From assembly GCA_028281105.1 (NCBI GenBank), contig JANQKQ010000002.1, positions 1 to 64,000 of the forward strand: a stretch of DNA of 64,000 nucleotides. The letters run 5' to 3'. Below the pieces are notes generated by a model that saw only the letters and a program-made list of their open reading frames with translations, was not told the DNA's origin and ran no database searches. A program made the position numbers and the translations under genes. The stretch's first letter is position 1. Each line of letters opens with the position of its first letter. The DNA comes from Rhizobiaceae bacterium (GTDB taxonomy: Bacteria; Pseudomonadota; Alphaproteobacteria; Rhizobiales; Rhizobiaceae). Below are positions 44,432 through 53,198 of the stretch, piece by piece.

Positions 44432-45396
44432 ACACGGGCGCCGATTTCGACAACACGCGGCTGATGGCGCGCGTGCTCACGCTCCACTTCGTGGAGGGCC
44501 GGCTGCAGTCGGAGATCGCGGCCGAAATGGGATTGTCGTCGGCCAAGGTGAACCGGCTGATCAAGCGGGGCCGCGAGCTGGGCATGGTGCAGATCTCCAT
44601 CAACAGCCCGTTCCAACCCCTGTTCGATCTGGAGCGCAAGCTCACGGCCAAGTGGAACCTGAAGAACTGCCGCGTGGTCGCGGCGGTGACCGGCAATGCC
44701 GAGACGACCCTGGGCCACGTCGGCAGGGGCGCGGGCGAACTGCTGATCGAGGCCATCCGCGACGGCGATACGGTGGCGATATCCGGCGGCAAGGCGCTTA
44801 GCGCCCTGATCGAGAACCTGTCCGTCGAGCGGAAATTTGACGTCAACGTGGTGCCGATGACCGGCGGGGTGCAGGACCAGCACTATACCGATGTCAACCA
44901 CATCGCCACCGAGCTCGCCAACAAGCTGGGCGGGCAGGCGACCTTAATCCACGCGCCGCTTCACGCCGATACGGCGCAGGAGCGCGATATGCTGATGTCG
45001 GTGCGCTCGGTGCGCGGCGTCATGGATGCCGCACGCCAGGCCGCCGTCGCGGTGGTCGGCATCGGCTCGGTGGCCGGCCCCAACGCAACCTACTACGAAG
45101 CGCGCCCGATCCCCGAGGGCGACCGGGCCAAGCTCGTCGCCGGCGGCGTGCGCTGCGAATTTCTCGGACATCTGATCGACGGCGACGGGTCGCTTTCCGA
45201 TAGCGAATTGAACTCGCGCCTCGTCGCGCTGCCGCCGAGCGAAGCCGCGCTTATACCGATGACCATCGGCGTCGCCTCTGGCGCGGAGAAGGTCGGCCCG
45301 ATCATGGCGGCGCTGAACGGCGGCTACATCAACGCGCTCGTCGTCGACGAGCCCACGGCCGAGGCCGTTCTGGAAGAAGAGGTGGAACTTGCTTGA
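44428..45396 (+). CDS. SorC/DeoR-family sugar-binding transcriptional regulator
   Basis: 322 residues. The N-terminal helix-turn-helix is EGRLQSEIAAEMGLSSAKVNRLIKRGRE, followed by the SorC effector domain with the sugar-phosphate-binding pattern GDTVAISGGKALSALIENL and VVPMTGGVQDQHYTDVN. Relatives include LsrR (AI-2) and EryD (erythritol), which repress their own operons until a phosphorylated substrate binds. It sits in the middle of the operon, coupled to the permease before it and to the aldo/keto reductase after it. The operator is not identified. Confidence 0.88.
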   Translation: MNTGADFDNTRLMARVLTLHFVEGRLQSEIAAEMGLSSAKVNRLIKRGRELGMVQISINSPFQPLFDLERKLTAKWNLKNCRVVAAVTGNAETTLGHVGRGAGELLIEAIRDGDTVAISGGKALSALIENLSVERKFDVNVVPMTGGVQDQHYTDVNHIATELANKLGGQATLIHAPLHADTAQERDMLMSVRSVRGVMDAARQAAVAVVGIGSVAGPNATYYEARPIPEGDRAKLVAGGVRCEFLGHLIDGDGSLSDSELNSRLVALPPSEAALIPMTIGVASGAEKVGPIMAALNGGYINALVVDEPTAEAVLEEEVELA

Positions 45397-46396
45397 TACG
45401 ACCTTACACGAACAGTTGACGCGACCGATCGGCGCCTCGGGCATCCGGGCCTCGGCCGTCGGCCTGGGAACGTGGGCGATCGGCGGCTGGATGTGGGGCG
45501 GCACCGACGAGGCCGCGTCGATCGCCGCCATCCACGCCGCCATCGACTCCGGCATCACCCTGATCGATACCGCACCCGCCTACGGCCAGGGCCTGGCCGA
45601 GGAGATCGTCGGCAAGGCGCTCGCGGGCCGTCGCGACAAGGTGGTGCTCGCCACCAAGTGCGGCCTGGTGTGGCACACGCAGCAAGGCAATCACTTCTTC
45701 GACTACGACGGCCAGCCGGTACACCGCTATCTGGGCAAGGATTCCATCGTCCACGAGGTCGAGCAGAGCCTGAGACGGCTGCGCACCGACGTCATCGATC
45801 ACTACATCACCCACTGGCAGGATCCTACGACGCCGATCGCCGAGACCATGGAGACGCTGGAAAGCCTCAAGGCCCAGGGCAAGATCCGCTCCATCGGCGC
45901 GTCGAATACGTCGGCGGAAGATATCAGGGCCTATGTGGCCGCCGGCCAGTTGGACGCGATCCAGGAAGAATATTCCATGGCGAAGCGGGATATCGAGGCG
46001 ACCCTGTTGCCGGTGTGCTTCGAACACGCGGTGGCGACGCTGAGCTATTCATCGCTGGCGCTGGGACTGCTGTCGGGCAAGATCGGCCCGTCCCGGACCT
46101 TCAGCGGCGATGACCTGCGCAAAGACAACCCGCTGTTCTCGGTGGGCAACCGGGAGAAAATCGCCGCTTTCGCCAAGGATATCGCGCCGGTGGCGTCCGC
46201 TCACGAGGCGAGTACCGCGCAGATCGTCATTGCCTGGACCCTGCAACAGCCGGGAATCACGTTTTCGCTGTGTGGCGCGCGCAACCCGGGCCAGGCCATC
46301 GAGAACGCCAAGGCCGGGAGAATCCGGCTCACGAGCGAAGACCTGACGCAGATCGACCAGGCCGCCGAAAGCCATCTCGCCAACCTGGACAGATAG
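45389..46396 (+). CDS. Aldo/keto reductase
   Basis: 335 residues from a TTG start at 45389 that overlaps the regulator stop by eight bases; gaggtgg lies just upstream. The catalytic set is visible: Asp and Tyr in LIDTAPAYGQGLAEE, Lys in LATKCGLVW and His in YITHWQDP, with the NADP-binding SIGASNTSAEDI and GARNPGQAIENAKA. It belongs to the AKR11/12-like group. In this operon it may reduce an aldehyde formed by the aldolase or oxidise the imported sugar. Confidence 0.88.
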   Translation: MLDTTLHEQLTRPIGASGIRASAVGLGTWAIGGWMWGGTDEAASIAAIHAAIDSGITLIDTAPAYGQGLAEEIVGKALAGRRDKVVLATKCGLVWHTQQGNHFFDYDGQPVHRYLGKDSIVHEVEQSLRRLRTDVIDHYITHWQDPTTPIAETMETLESLKAQGKIRSIGASNTSAEDIRAYVAAGQLDAIQEEYSMAKRDIEATLLPVCFEHAVATLSYSSLALGLLSGKIGPSRTFSGDDLRKDNPLFSVGNREKIAAFAKDIAPVASAHEASTAQIVIAWTLQQPGITFSLCGARNPGQAIENAKAGRIRLTSEDLTQIDQAAESHLANLDR

Positions 46397-46451
46397 GCGG
46401 CAAGCAAAAGGGAAACCACCGGCGTGGGCGAAGTCCGCGCACTCAATCGCT

Positions 46452-48173
46452 ATGGCAAAAACGCGCGAAGACAAGCTGGATGAGATTGCCGCCGACGGTG
46501 CGTTCGACGCCATCGTCGTCGGTGGCGGCATCAATGGCATCGGTGTCTTTCGCGAACTGGCGCTGCAAGGGCTGCGGGTGCTGCTGGTCGAGCGGTCCGA
46601 CTACTGCTCCGGCTGTAGCGCGGCGCCTTCGCGCATGATCCATGGCGGCCTGCGCTATCTGGAGAACGGGGAGTTCTCGCTGGTCAGGGAATCGCTGGCC
46701 GAGCGCGATCGTCTTTTGGCCACCGCGCCGCACATGGTCCGCCCGCTGCCCACGACCATACCGATCGTCGGCGTTTTTTCGGGGCTGTGGAACTCGACGC
46801 TGGGTTTCCTGCGCGTCGGCAGCCGGCCGTCGAGGCGCGGCGCGGTTCCGATCAAGCTGGGCCTGAGTATCTATGACTGGCTGACGAGAAAACGCCGCCT
46901 GATGCCGCGCCACGCCTTTCGCACGCGCGGGGCCACCCTGCGAGAGTGGCCGAAGCTGAATGAGCAGGTGCGTTTTTCCGCCACCTATCACGACGCCTGG
47001 ATCAGCTATCCCGAACGGCTGGGGCTGGAGCTGATCGCCGATGCCGAGCGGATCGCGCCGCAGGCCATCGCGCTCAACTACGTCACCCTGGAACGCGGCG
47101 GCAGGAAGGGTCTGCGACTGGTCGACGGAACGGGCAGGTGGCGTAAGCCCGTCTCGGCCAAAGTCATCGTCAACGCGACCGGCGCCTGGCTGGACGAGAC
47201 CAAGTCCGATCTTGGCGCCACCGGCGACTGTCTCGTGGCCGGCACCAAAGGCTCGCATCTGATGATCGACAACCCCGCGCTTGCGGCGGCGCTGGGCGGG
47301 CACATGCTCTACTACGAAAACGCCGACGGGCGCATCTGCATCGCCTTTCCCTATCTCGGCCGCGTGCTGGCCGGCGCCACCGATATCCGCGTCGACAAGC
47401 CGTCGCGCGTGCGCTGCGAGGACGACGAGCGCGACTACATCCTGTCTTCGCTGCGGTGGCTGTTTCCGCATGTCCCGGTCGACGCTGGCGATATCGTGTT
47501 TTCGTTTTCCGGCATCCGGCCGCTGCCGCGCAGCTCTCACGCTTTTACCGGACGCATTTCCCGCGACCATTCCACCCGGCGCGTCGACGGCTCGCCGCCT
47601 CAGATCTGCATGATCGGCGGCAAATGGACCACGTTCCGGGCGTTCGCCGAGCAGGCGACCGACGCCGTGCTGAGTGAGCTTGACGCGCCACGCCGTCGCG
47701 ACAGCCGCGGGTTGGCGATCGGCGGCGGCAAGGACTTTCCGGCCGATCGCGACGAGCTGGTGCGGCGCTATAGGAAGGGGTTGGGCGTTGATGAGGAGCG
47801 CGCCGCGCACCTGGTCGATCACTACGGAACGGCGGGCGAAGCCGTTCAGGCTTACTGCGCCGAGCACGCGGACGACGCGCCGCTGGCGCCGGGCTGCCCG
47901 TACACCGCCGCCGAGATCGACTATCTGGCGCGCAACGAGCAGGTGGTTCACCTGGGCGATCTGGCGCTGCGCCGCACCGATCTGGCCATCACCGGCCGGT
48001 TGCCGCCGGCGGTTGTCGATGCGCTGGCCCAAACGGCGGGCGCGGCGCTGGGATGGAGCAAGGACCGCATCGCGCGCGAACGCTCGGCGCTGACGGCCGA
48101 GTTGGCCGACTATCACGGCGTCTGCGAGAACCGCGACGCTGATCAAGACACCAGGAGAGAAGAATGCGTGTAA
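46452..48173 (+). CDS. FAD-dependent glycerol-3-phosphate dehydrogenase-like protein (polyol-phosphate dehydrogenase)
   Basis: 573 residues. FAD-binding FDAIVVGGGINGIGVFRELALQG, then the GlpD signature SRMIHGGLRYLENGEFSLVRES, an oxidase core and a C-terminal helical domain (about 430-560). GlpD oxidises glycerol-3-phosphate at the membrane quinone pool, and its paralogue EryB oxidises erythritol-4-phosphate. The context here (sugar transporter, SorC regulator, FGGY kinase) favours the latter kind of role on a kinase product. The stop overlaps the aldolase start by ten bases. Confidence 0.88.
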   Translation: MAKTREDKLDEIAADGAFDAIVVGGGINGIGVFRELALQGLRVLLVERSDYCSGCSAAPSRMIHGGLRYLENGEFSLVRESLAERDRLLATAPHMVRPLPTTIPIVGVFSGLWNSTLGFLRVGSRPSRRGAVPIKLGLSIYDWLTRKRRLMPRHAFRTRGATLREWPKLNEQVRFSATYHDAWISYPERLGLELIADAERIAPQAIALNYVTLERGGRKGLRLVDGTGRWRKPVSAKVIVNATGAWLDETKSDLGATGDCLVAGTKGSHLMIDNPALAAALGGHMLYYENADGRICIAFPYLGRVLAGATDIRVDKPSRVRCEDDERDYILSSLRWLFPHVPVDAGDIVFSFSGIRPLPRSSHAFTGRISRDHSTRRVDGSPPQICMIGGKWTTFRAFAEQATDAVLSELDAPRRRDSRGLAIGGGKDFPADRDELVRRYRKGLGVDEERAAHLVDHYGTAGEAVQAYCAEHADDAPLAPGCPYTAAEIDYLARNEQVVHLGDLALRRTDLAITGRLPPAVVDALAQTAGAALGWSKDRIARERSALTAELADYHGVCENRDADQDTRREECV

Positions 48174-49006
48174 GTGCCAAGGCGCGGATGAACCGCCTGT
48201 TCACCCATGGCGGCTGTCTCGACGTTGCCGTCGATCACGGGGTGTGCAACGAGCCCAGTTTTATGGTCGGGCTGGAAGACATGGGCGCGGTCGTCGGCCA
48301 GCTCATCGCCGCCGGGCCCGACGCCATCCAGATGGCTTATGGTCAGGCGGATTTGCTGCAGTCCCGCCCGGAGAAGGACAAGCCGGCGTTGGTGATGCGC
48401 ATCGACATGGGCAACCCCTACAACGACCAGCGCCACCGGGTGATGTGGTCGCAGTTGCAAAACCACGACCAGCCGATCATCGGCGCACTGGAGATGGATG
48501 CGGCGGCCGTGGTGGTGAACCTGTTCATGCTGCCCGACGAGCCCGAACTGTTCCGCCAATGCGTCGAGAACATCTCCCGCGTGCGCGCGGACTGCAGCAA
48601 ATACGGCATACCGCTGATGATCGAGCCGCTGGTGATGCTGCCCAACGAGGTGCGCGGCGGCTACCAGGTCGATGGTGATGCCGACAAGATCGTCACGCTG
48701 GTGCGGCTGGCCTCCGAGATGGGCGCCGACATCATCAAGGCCGACCCCACCGAGGACCCGGAGGATTTCTACCGGGTGATCGAGGCGGCGCGGGTGCCCG
48801 TCCTGGTGCGCGGCGGCGGCAAGGAGAACCTGAAGGCCGTGCTGGCGAAGTCCGCGAAACTGATCGCACAAGGCGCCAAGGGCATGGTCTATGGCCGCAA
48901 CGTCTACCAGCACGACAATCCCAAGGCGGTGGTGGCCGCGCTGATGGCGATCATCCACGACGGCGCTTCCGGCGAGGAAGCCTGGGACATCTACAACCGT
49001 GGCTGA
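48164..49006 (+). CDS. Class I aldolase of the DhnA/LsrF family
   Basis: 280 residues, starting inside the end of the previous gene. The fold is a TIM barrel with LDVAVDHGVCNEPSFMVGLEDM at the start, the Schiff-base Lys in ADIIKADPTEDPEDFY, and a C-terminal phosphate-binding VLVRGGGKENLKAVL and GAKGMVYGRNVYQHDNP, as in LsrF and fructose-bisphosphate aldolase DhnA. It should cleave or transfer a phosphorylated ketose made by the kinase and GlpD-like enzyme, giving dihydroxyacetone phosphate or similar; the exact reaction is not determined. Confidence 0.88.
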   Translation: MRVSAKARMNRLFTHGGCLDVAVDHGVCNEPSFMVGLEDMGAVVGQLIAAGPDAIQMAYGQADLLQSRPEKDKPALVMRIDMGNPYNDQRHRVMWSQLQNHDQPIIGALEMDAAAVVVNLFMLPDEPELFRQCVENISRVRADCSKYGIPLMIEPLVMLPNEVRGGYQVDGDADKIVTLVRLASEMGADIIKADPTEDPEDFYRVIEAARVPVLVRGGGKENLKAVLAKSAKLIAQGAKGMVYGRNVYQHDNPKAVVAALMAIIHDGASGEEAWDIYNRG

Positions 49007-50519
49007 CGGCAAACGATATCTGCTCGGCCTCGACGCCGGCAACACCGTCATCAAGGCGGTGCTGTTCGACCTTTTCGGCCGGGAGCTGGCCCGCGCCGCG
49101 CGCGACCAGTCGTCGATCGTGCCTGAGCCGGGCCACGTCGAACGCGACATGGACGAATTGTGGGCCAATGCCGGCGGCGTGATCGGCGAGTGCATCGCCG
49201 CCGCCGGCATTTCACCCGAAACGATTGCGGCGGTCGGCTGCGCCGGCCACGGCAACGGGCTGTACATGCTCGATGCCGACGACGAAGCGCTGTTGGGGAT
49301 CCAGTCGCTCGACACCCGCGCGGTGGGGCTCGCCGGCGAACTTGCCGCGGCCAACGGCGACGCGCTGCACGCGGCCTGCCTGCAGAAGCCATGGCCGTCG
49401 CAGACGCCGACCCTGCTCGCCTGGATCAAGCGCAACGAGAAGGCGCTGTACGACCGCGCCGCGACGGTGTTCCTGTGCAAGGACTTCATCAACCACCGGC
49501 TCACCGGTGAGCGGGTGAGCGACGTTTCCGACATGAGCGGCGCCGGCTTCGTCGCCATGCCTGCCTGTGCCTATGACGACGAACTGCTGGCGCTCTACGG
49601 CCTGCGCGATGCGCGGTCGAAACTGCCGCGTCTGGCCCAACCTGCCGACATCGTCGGCCGTGTCACCGATGAAGCCGCCTTGGTCACCGGCCTGGCGGCG
49701 GGCACTCCCGTGGTCTGCGGGCTGTTCGATGTGGTCGCCTCGGCGCTGGGCTCGGGCGTGGCCGAGCCGGGTCAGGCCTCCATCATCGTCGGCACCTGGA
49801 GCATCAACCAGGTGCTCACCGATGCACCCGTCGTCGACCCATCCGTATTCATGGTGTCCGGCTTCGGACCGGAACGATTCGTCGCCATCGAGGCTAGCGC
49901 CACGTCGGCGGCGAACCTGGAATGGTACGTGCGCACCTTTGTCGAACGCGGCGGCCATCACGACGACCCGTTCGGTCATTGCAACGAGATGGTCGCCCGG
50001 ATCACGCCGGCGCACGACGATCCGATCTTTCATCCCTACCTTTACGGCTCCGGCCAGTCGGCCGCCGCGCGCGGCGGTTTCTACGGCCTGGCCGGCTGGC
50101 ACGGGGAGGGGCACATGCTGCGGGCGCTCTACGAGGGCGTGGTCTTCGAGCACCGCCGTCATATCGAGGTGTTGACCGCCTCGGGCATCGCCTTCGACCA
50201 AGCGGTGATGTCGGGCGGCGGCACGCGCAGCGCGCATTGGCCGCAGATGCTGGCCGACTGTCTGGGACTGACGATCACCGTGCCGCAAAGCCGGGAGACC
50301 GGCGCGCTCGGCGCGGCCATCGCCGCCGGTGTCGGCGCCGGCGTGTTCACCAGGCTGGAGGAAGGCGTCGCCGCGATGACGCGCGCGCAGCGCACGTTCG
50401 AGCCGAACGCACAACTCAAGGCGCACTATGACCGGCGCTACCAGACCTATCTCGGACTTGCCGAGGCCATGACGCCGATTTGGAACAAGTGGGGCAACAG
50501 CGCGGAGGAAGTCTCGTGA
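48999..50519 (+). CDS. FGGY-family carbohydrate kinase (LyxK/EryA/LsrK-like)
   Basis: 506 residues from a GTG start overlapping the aldolase stop by eight bases. The ATPase fold has YLLGLDAGNTVIKAVLFDLFG, VGCAGHGNGLYMLD, VPVVCGLFDVVASALGSGV-like and the ATP-binding MSGGGTRSAHWPQMLADCLG. It resembles L-xylulose kinase LyxK most in the DAGNTVIKAVLFD and GTPVVCGLFDVVA segments, but erythritol kinase EryA and LsrK are also related. It should phosphorylate the imported sugar or polyol. Its stop overlaps the next gene as GTGA. Confidence 0.88.
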   Translation: MADGKRYLLGLDAGNTVIKAVLFDLFGRELARAARDQSSIVPEPGHVERDMDELWANAGGVIGECIAAAGISPETIAAVGCAGHGNGLYMLDADDEALLGIQSLDTRAVGLAGELAAANGDALHAACLQKPWPSQTPTLLAWIKRNEKALYDRAATVFLCKDFINHRLTGERVSDVSDMSGAGFVAMPACAYDDELLALYGLRDARSKLPRLAQPADIVGRVTDEAALVTGLAAGTPVVCGLFDVVASALGSGVAEPGQASIIVGTWSINQVLTDAPVVDPSVFMVSGFGPERFVAIEASATSAANLEWYVRTFVERGGHHDDPFGHCNEMVARITPAHDDPIFHPYLYGSGQSAAARGGFYGLAGWHGEGHMLRALYEGVVFEHRRHIEVLTASGIAFDQAVMSGGGTRSAHWPQMLADCLGLTITVPQSRETGALGAAIAAGVGAGVFTRLEEGVAAMTRAQRTFEPNAQLKAHYDRRYQTYLGLAEAMTPIWNKWGNSAEEVS

Positions 50520-51526
50520 AATCCGTCGGATTCCTCAAGTCGCTGCCCATCGAGCATGACGAAAGCCTGCTCGACGTGGATCTGCCGGACCCGCAGCCGC
50601 TCAAGACCGATCTCCTCGTCGAGGTCGAGGCGGTCTCCGTCAACCCGGCCGACGCCAAGCGCCGGGTGCGCACAGCGGCCGAAAAGCCGCACGAGACGCC
50701 CTTCATCTTAGGCTATGACGCCGTCGGCATCGTCCAGGCGGTCGGCGAGGCCGTGCAGGGCTTCGCGCCGGGCGAACGGGTCTGGTATGCGGGCGACGCC
50801 AACCGGCCCGGTTCCTATGCGGCGCTGCAGTGCGTCGATTATCGCATCGCCGCGCGCGCGCCCACTTCGGTTTCTCCCGAGGCCGCCGCCTCGCTGCCGC
50901 TGACTTCGCTCACTGCGTGGGAGATGCTGTTCGACCGGCTGCAGGTGCCGAGCAATGAGGAAACCGCGTCCCTGCTTGTCATCGGCGGAGCGGGCGGCGT
51001 CGGTTCGATCACGCTGCAACTGGCGCGCAAGCTGACGGGACTTGAGGTGCTGGCCACCGCCTCGCGCGAGCAAACCGCCGACTGGTGTCGCAGGATGGGA
51101 GCCCACGATGTAGTTGACCATCGCGACCTGGTGGCGAGCGTTCGCGCAACCGGGCGCGACTATGTGGATTATATCGTCCAATATGCCGACACCGCCCAGC
51201 ATTGGGACGCCATGTGCGAACTGATCGCGCCCCAGGGGCGCATCGGCACCATCGTCGAGACGCCCGAGAAGCTCGACATCTGCGCGCTGCAGGGCAAGTC
51301 GGCGGCGTTGATGTGGGAGCTGATGTTCACTCGCTCCATGTTTGCGACCTCCGATATGGACCGGCAGGGGCAGATCCTGTCGCGCATGGCGCGGCTGGTC
51401 GACGACGGCGTCGTGACGACGACCCAGACCAAGGTTCTCGACGGGCTGTCGGCGGCAACGCTGAAAGCGGCTCACCGGCTCATTGAAACCGGCGCGACGA
51501 TCGGCAAAATCGTCATCCGGTACTAG
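50516..51526 (+). CDS. MDR-family oxidoreductase (quinone-reductase-like, probably zinc-independent)
   Basis: 336 residues from GTG 50516, overlapping the kinase stop (ribosome-binding gaggaag). N-terminal GroES-like region with VNPADAKRRVRTAAEKP and GYDAVGIVQAVGEAV, then the NADPH-binding VIGGAGGVGSITLQLARKL. The catalytic zinc Cys/His of true alcohol dehydrogenases are absent (GYDAVG replaces GHE), so it is a zinc-independent ZADH/Qor-type enzyme. It is the last coupled gene of the carbohydrate operon. Its role may be to reduce an unsaturated or aldehyde by-product. Confidence 0.85.
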   Translation: MKSVGFLKSLPIEHDESLLDVDLPDPQPLKTDLLVEVEAVSVNPADAKRRVRTAAEKPHETPFILGYDAVGIVQAVGEAVQGFAPGERVWYAGDANRPGSYAALQCVDYRIAARAPTSVSPEAAASLPLTSLTAWEMLFDRLQVPSNEETASLLVIGGAGGVGSITLQLARKLTGLEVLATASREQTADWCRRMGAHDVVDHRDLVASVRATGRDYVDYIVQYADTAQHWDAMCELIAPQGRIGTIVETPEKLDICALQGKSAALMWELMFTRSMFATSDMDRQGQILSRMARLVDDGVVTTTQTKVLDGLSAATLKAAHRLIETGATIGKIVIRY

Positions 51527-51552
51527 GTCGCGTCGTTGGGAGCACCTGAGTG

Positions 51553-53172
51553 ATGGATCGCGAAACCGTCGATGACGGCGTATACGACTACATTATCGTC
51601 GGCGCCGGCACGGCGGGTTGCGTGCTCGCCAACCGGCTTTCCGAGAACCCGGCCAACCGGGTGCTGCTGCTGGAAGCCGGCGGCTCGGACAACTATCGCT
51701 GGGTGCATATCCCGGTCGGCTACCTGTACTGCATCGGCAACCCGCGCACCGACTGGATGATGAAAACCGTCGAAGAGCCGGGGCTGAACGGGCGCGCCCT
51801 GGTCTATCCGCGCGGCAAGGTGCTCGGCGGCTGTTCGTCGGTCAACGGCATGATCTACATGCGCGGCCAGGCGGCCGACTACGACCGCTGGCGGCAGATG
51901 GGCAATGTGGGCTGGGGTTGGGACGACGTGCTGTCGTATTTCCTCAAGTCCGAGGACAACTATCGCGGCGCCACGGCGATGCATGGCGCCGGTGGCGAGT
52001 GGAAGGTCGCCCGCCAGCGGCTGTCGTGGGACATCCTGCGCGCGGTTCAGGAGGGCGCGAAGGAGTTCGGCATCGAGCCGCGCGAGGACTTCAACGACGG
52101 CAACAACGAGGGCTCCGGCTTCTTCGAGGTCAACCAGCGTCGGGGCGTGCGCTGGAACACGGCCAAGGGCTTTCTGCGCCCGGCGATGAAGCGGAGCAAT
52201 CTGCGCCTCGTCACCCACGCCATGAGCGAGACCATAGACTTCGACGGCAAGCGCGCGACGGGCATCACGTACCGGCGCGGCAACCGCCGCTTCATCGCCA
52301 AGGCGGAAGCGGAAGTGATCCTGGCCGCCGGCTCCATCAACACGCCGAAGCTGCTGGAGCATTCCGGTGTCGGCCAGCCCGATCGGCTGCGGGCACTGGA
52401 CATCGATGTGCGCCACGACCTGCCCGGCGTCGGCGAGAACCTGCAGGACCACCTGCAACTTCGCACCGTCTTCAAGGTCAAGAATGCTGCTACGCTGAAC
52501 ACCAGGGCTAACAGCCTTGTCGGCAAGGCGGCGATCGCAGCGCAATACCTGCTCTTCCGGAGCGGCCCGATGTCGATGGCGCCGAGCCAGTTCGGCATGT
52601 TCACCAAGTCCGACCCGTCGAAGGAGACGCCGGACCTGGAATATCACGTCCAGCCGCTGTCCACCGACCGGCTGGGCGACCCGCTTCATCCATTCCCGGC
52701 GATCACGGTCTCGGTGTGCAATCTGCGGCCGGAGAGCATCGGCAACTGCCATGTGAGCTCGACCGATGCACACGCGCAGCCGGACATCCGGCTCAACTAT
52801 CTTTCGACCGCGACGGACAAGGCCGTGGCGGTGAAGTCCCTGCGCCAGGCGCGCACCATCATGACGGCCAAGGTGCTTGAACGCTATGAGCCCGAGGAAA
52901 TCCTGCCCGGACCGGTCCACCAGTCCGACGAGGCGCTGGTCGAGCAGGCCGGCAATATCGGCACCACGATCTTCCACCCGGTAGGCACCTGCAAAATGGG
53001 CTCCGACCCGGATGCGGTGGTGGGCGCGGACCTGCGCGTTCACGGGCTTGGCGGCCTGCGTGTCGTCGACGCGTCGATCATGCCGCGCATTGTGTCGGGC
53101 AACACCGCCTCGCCGGTGGTGATGATCGCGGAGAAGGCCGCCGACATGATCCGTGCCGATGCGTTGAACTAG
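51553..53172 (+). CDS. GMC-family oxidoreductase (choline/alcohol dehydrogenase type)
   Basis: 539 residues from ATG 51553; GTG 51550 is also possible. FAD-binding YIIVGAGTAGCVLANRLSENP, GMC signature PRGKVLGGCSSVNGMIYMRG and the active-site His/Asn region HPVGTCKMGSDPDAVV with NTASPVVMIAEKAADM. It oxidises an alcohol and passes electrons to a quinone or oxygen. It is 26 bases after the carbohydrate operon and may belong to it, but the looser spacing and different theme leave that open. It converges with the hexitol operon (27 bases apart). Confidence 0.9.
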   Translation: MDRETVDDGVYDYIIVGAGTAGCVLANRLSENPANRVLLLEAGGSDNYRWVHIPVGYLYCIGNPRTDWMMKTVEEPGLNGRALVYPRGKVLGGCSSVNGMIYMRGQAADYDRWRQMGNVGWGWDDVLSYFLKSEDNYRGATAMHGAGGEWKVARQRLSWDILRAVQEGAKEFGIEPREDFNDGNNEGSGFFEVNQRRGVRWNTAKGFLRPAMKRSNLRLVTHAMSETIDFDGKRATGITYRRGNRRFIAKAEAEVILAAGSINTPKLLEHSGVGQPDRLRALDIDVRHDLPGVGENLQDHLQLRTVFKVKNAATLNTRANSLVGKAAIAAQYLLFRSGPMSMAPSQFGMFTKSDPSKETPDLEYHVQPLSTDRLGDPLHPFPAITVSVCNLRPESIGNCHVSSTDAHAQPDIRLNYLSTATDKAVAVKSLRQARTIMTAKVLERYEPEEILPGPVHQSDEALVEQAGNIGTTIFHPVGTCKMGSDPDAVVGADLRVHGLGGLRVVDASIMPRIVSGNTASPVVMIAEKAADMIRADALN

Positions 53173-53198
53173 AATGGAAGTTATGCTTGTGCGCAGGT

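Noticed and set aside
39637..50519. Autoinducer-2 (lsr) uptake and processing operon
   Set aside because: Transporter, regulator, aldolase and kinase match the plan, but the binding protein does not resemble LsrB, LsrG is absent, and a GlpD-like dehydrogenase and aldo/keto reductase are included; a polyol or sugar pathway fits better.
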